NCBI GenBank assembly: GCA_050946255.1
Contig: JBMNUL010000143.1
Span: 1-6,633 of the forward strand
DNA from: JBMNUL01 sp050946255
GTDB taxonomy: Bacteria; Actinomycetota; Coriobacteriia; Coriobacteriales; CADBOM01
Length of the DNA: 6,633 bases
Reading direction: 5' to 3'
Of the stretch, positions 5,903-6,633 are shown one piece after another (position 1 is the first letter of the stretch; every line of letters begins with the position of its first letter). The position numbers and the translations under genes were made by a program. The notes beneath the pieces are model-generated. The model ran no database searches and was not told the origin of the DNA. It saw only the letters and a program-made list of their open reading frames with translations.

Positions 5903-6538
5903 CCAAGACTCCGTGAGACATTTCCCACAAGCGTCGCACTTCTTGTTCTCATCGTACTTGCAGGGGTTGGGCCCGTTGTAATAGAGCTCCTGCGTCGTGC
6001 CATCTGGCATATCGTAGATTCCACCGAACATCGGCATGAAGCACATCGCCAGGAACAGGACCGGCTTGTTTACCTCCTTGAAGTTCAGCGGGCAGTGATA
6101 GGTATATGCGGGGATCCTGACGATTGTGGGCCTGTCGATGATGTAGGTCTCTGCCTCGTCATCCTTCCCGATGGTGAGCTCGATCTTCGCATCGAAATCG
6201 AAGACATTGGGGAAGCTCGCACCGAGGAAAACCAGGAATTCGTCCTTGGGATGACGGTGCTGCACCTTGTCGAGAAAGAACGGCTTCACAAAGATCTGGA
6301 AGCTCGAATTGAACTCGGAACCCGGAATCTGGCTGGCTCCCCTGAAATACGCCTGCGGGTGCACGACGTAGTCCATCGGGTCGCCTTCTGCGACTATCTC
6401 GTTGTCCTCCTCCGGGAACGGGAAGACGAGCTTCCCGAACTTGGCCTTCGCCTTGTCCTCTTCAGTCAAGATGTAAGTTGAGCTGATGTCAGGTGCCTTG
6501 ATCTTGGTAAGGTCGTATTTGTTCTCTTCTTCAGCCAT
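5894..6538 (-). CDS. Cupin-domain protein with C-terminal four-Cys cluster
   Basis: This 214-aa protein has no signal peptide and is presumably cytoplasmic. A single cupin beta-barrel covers about residues 75-170. Cupin motif 1 is QHRHPKDEFLVFLG, giving metal ligands His94, His96 and Glu100. Motif 2 is IPAYTYHCPLN, giving the fourth ligand His148 and the usual Asn152. All four metal-binding residues are present, so it could bind Fe, Mn, Zn or Ni. Residues 193-207 then hold Cys193, Cys201, Cys204 and Cys207 (CX7CX2CX2C), a spacing compatible with a zinc or iron-sulfur site and uncommon in cupins. The acidic N-terminus (1-50) matches no domain I know. The start is supported by AGGAG eight bases upstream. 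The gene converges on the transporter operon and shows no link to it beyond position. Cupins range from dioxygenases and isomerases to sensors, so no reaction is assigned. Confidence 0.88.
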   Translation of the reverse strand: MAEEENKYDLTKIKAPDISSTYILTEEDKAKAKFGKLVFPFPEEDNEIVAEGDPMDYVVHPQAYFRGASQIPGSEFNSSFQIFVKPFFLDKVQHRHPKDEFLVFLGASFPNVFDFDAKIELTIGKDDEAETYIIDRPTIVRIPAYTYHCPLNFKEVNKPVLFLAMCFMPMFGGIYDMPDGTTQELYYNGPNPCKYDENKKCDACGKCLTESWER

Positions 6539-6546
6539 TTTCTTAT

Positions 6547-6551
6547 CTCCT
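6547..6551 (-). promoter_or_regulatory. Ribosome binding site of the cupin gene
   Basis: Read on the - strand this is AGGAG, eight bases before the ATG whose first base is at 6538. It is a strong site at good spacing and confirms the chosen start. Confidence 0.8.
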
Positions 6552-6587
6552 ATTGCTCTGTTCTCTTCTCAAAACCTTTTCTGTATT

Positions 6588-6612
6588 GCCCGTCCGCCTT
6601 ACACGTTCGGGC
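6588..6612. promoter_or_regulatory. Dyad upstream of the cupin gene (weak operator candidate)
   Basis: GCCCG (6588-6592) and CGGGC (6608-6612) are perfect inverted arms 15 bases apart, about 50-75 bases upstream of the cupin start. No convincing -35/-10 pair is visible between 6539 and 6633 on the - strand, so the promoter may be non-canonical or lie beyond the window. The arms are short and GC-only, so chance is a real possibility. Confidence 0.2.
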
Positions 6613-6633
6613 TCTGTGCCAAATGAGGCTTAT

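Overview
The window carries a compact three-gene export locus on the + strand, followed by a convergent single gene on the - strand. Coding DNA is moderately GC-rich with a G/C preference at third positions, the intergenic DNA is clearly AT-richer, ribosome binding sites are bacterial (GGAGG type), and there is an intrinsic terminator. The gene set (TetR regulator, MMPL/RND transporter, secreted X-X-X-Leu-X-X-Gly heptad-repeat protein, cupin with a C-terminal Cys cluster) fits a Gram-positive anaerobe of the gut type. My best guess is Coriobacteriia, perhaps Eggerthellaceae, but this is inferred from the style of the proteins and not from a marker gene.

Layout. Positions 1-102 hold a probable promoter and a leader with two small dyads. 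A TetR/AcrR-family regulator follows (103-693). The 272-base gap 694-965 is the regulatory heart of the locus. It contains a weak hairpin with a T-run, a dyad of TTCGA half-sites that is the best operator candidate (806-834), and a potentially folded 5' leader (864-956). The leader's outer 9-bp stem would occlude the likely ribosome binding site of the transporter, and it encloses a 16-codon ORF that has its own GGAGG. The 716-aa MMPL transporter (966-3116) overlaps the next start by ATGA. That next gene (3113-5626) encodes an 837-aa signal-peptide-bearing protein rich in Leu-x-x-Gly heptads, related to the extracellular segments of YhgE/Pip-type proteins but with no membrane segment of its own. 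A strong, probably bidirectional hairpin terminator closes the operon (5673-5707).

The stretch 5725-5902 contains six AGCGCT/AGCACT sites arranged as three pairs with a period of about 72 bases, reaching into the stop codon of the convergent gene. That gene (5894-6538, - strand) encodes a 214-aa cupin with an intact metal-binding His/His/Glu/His set and a four-Cys cluster at the C-terminus.

Likely joint function (inference): the TetR protein senses a ligand and controls the transporter pair. The MMPL protein moves a hydrophobic or lipid-like substrate across the membrane, and the secreted heptad protein serves as an extracytoplasmic partner, perhaps spanning the wall. The cupin gene is probably an independent unit. 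The points most worth checking are the structured leader with its mini-ORF, the paired-site repeat array, the Asp-to-Asn change in the second proton-relay motif of the transporter, and the cupin-plus-Cys-cluster architecture.
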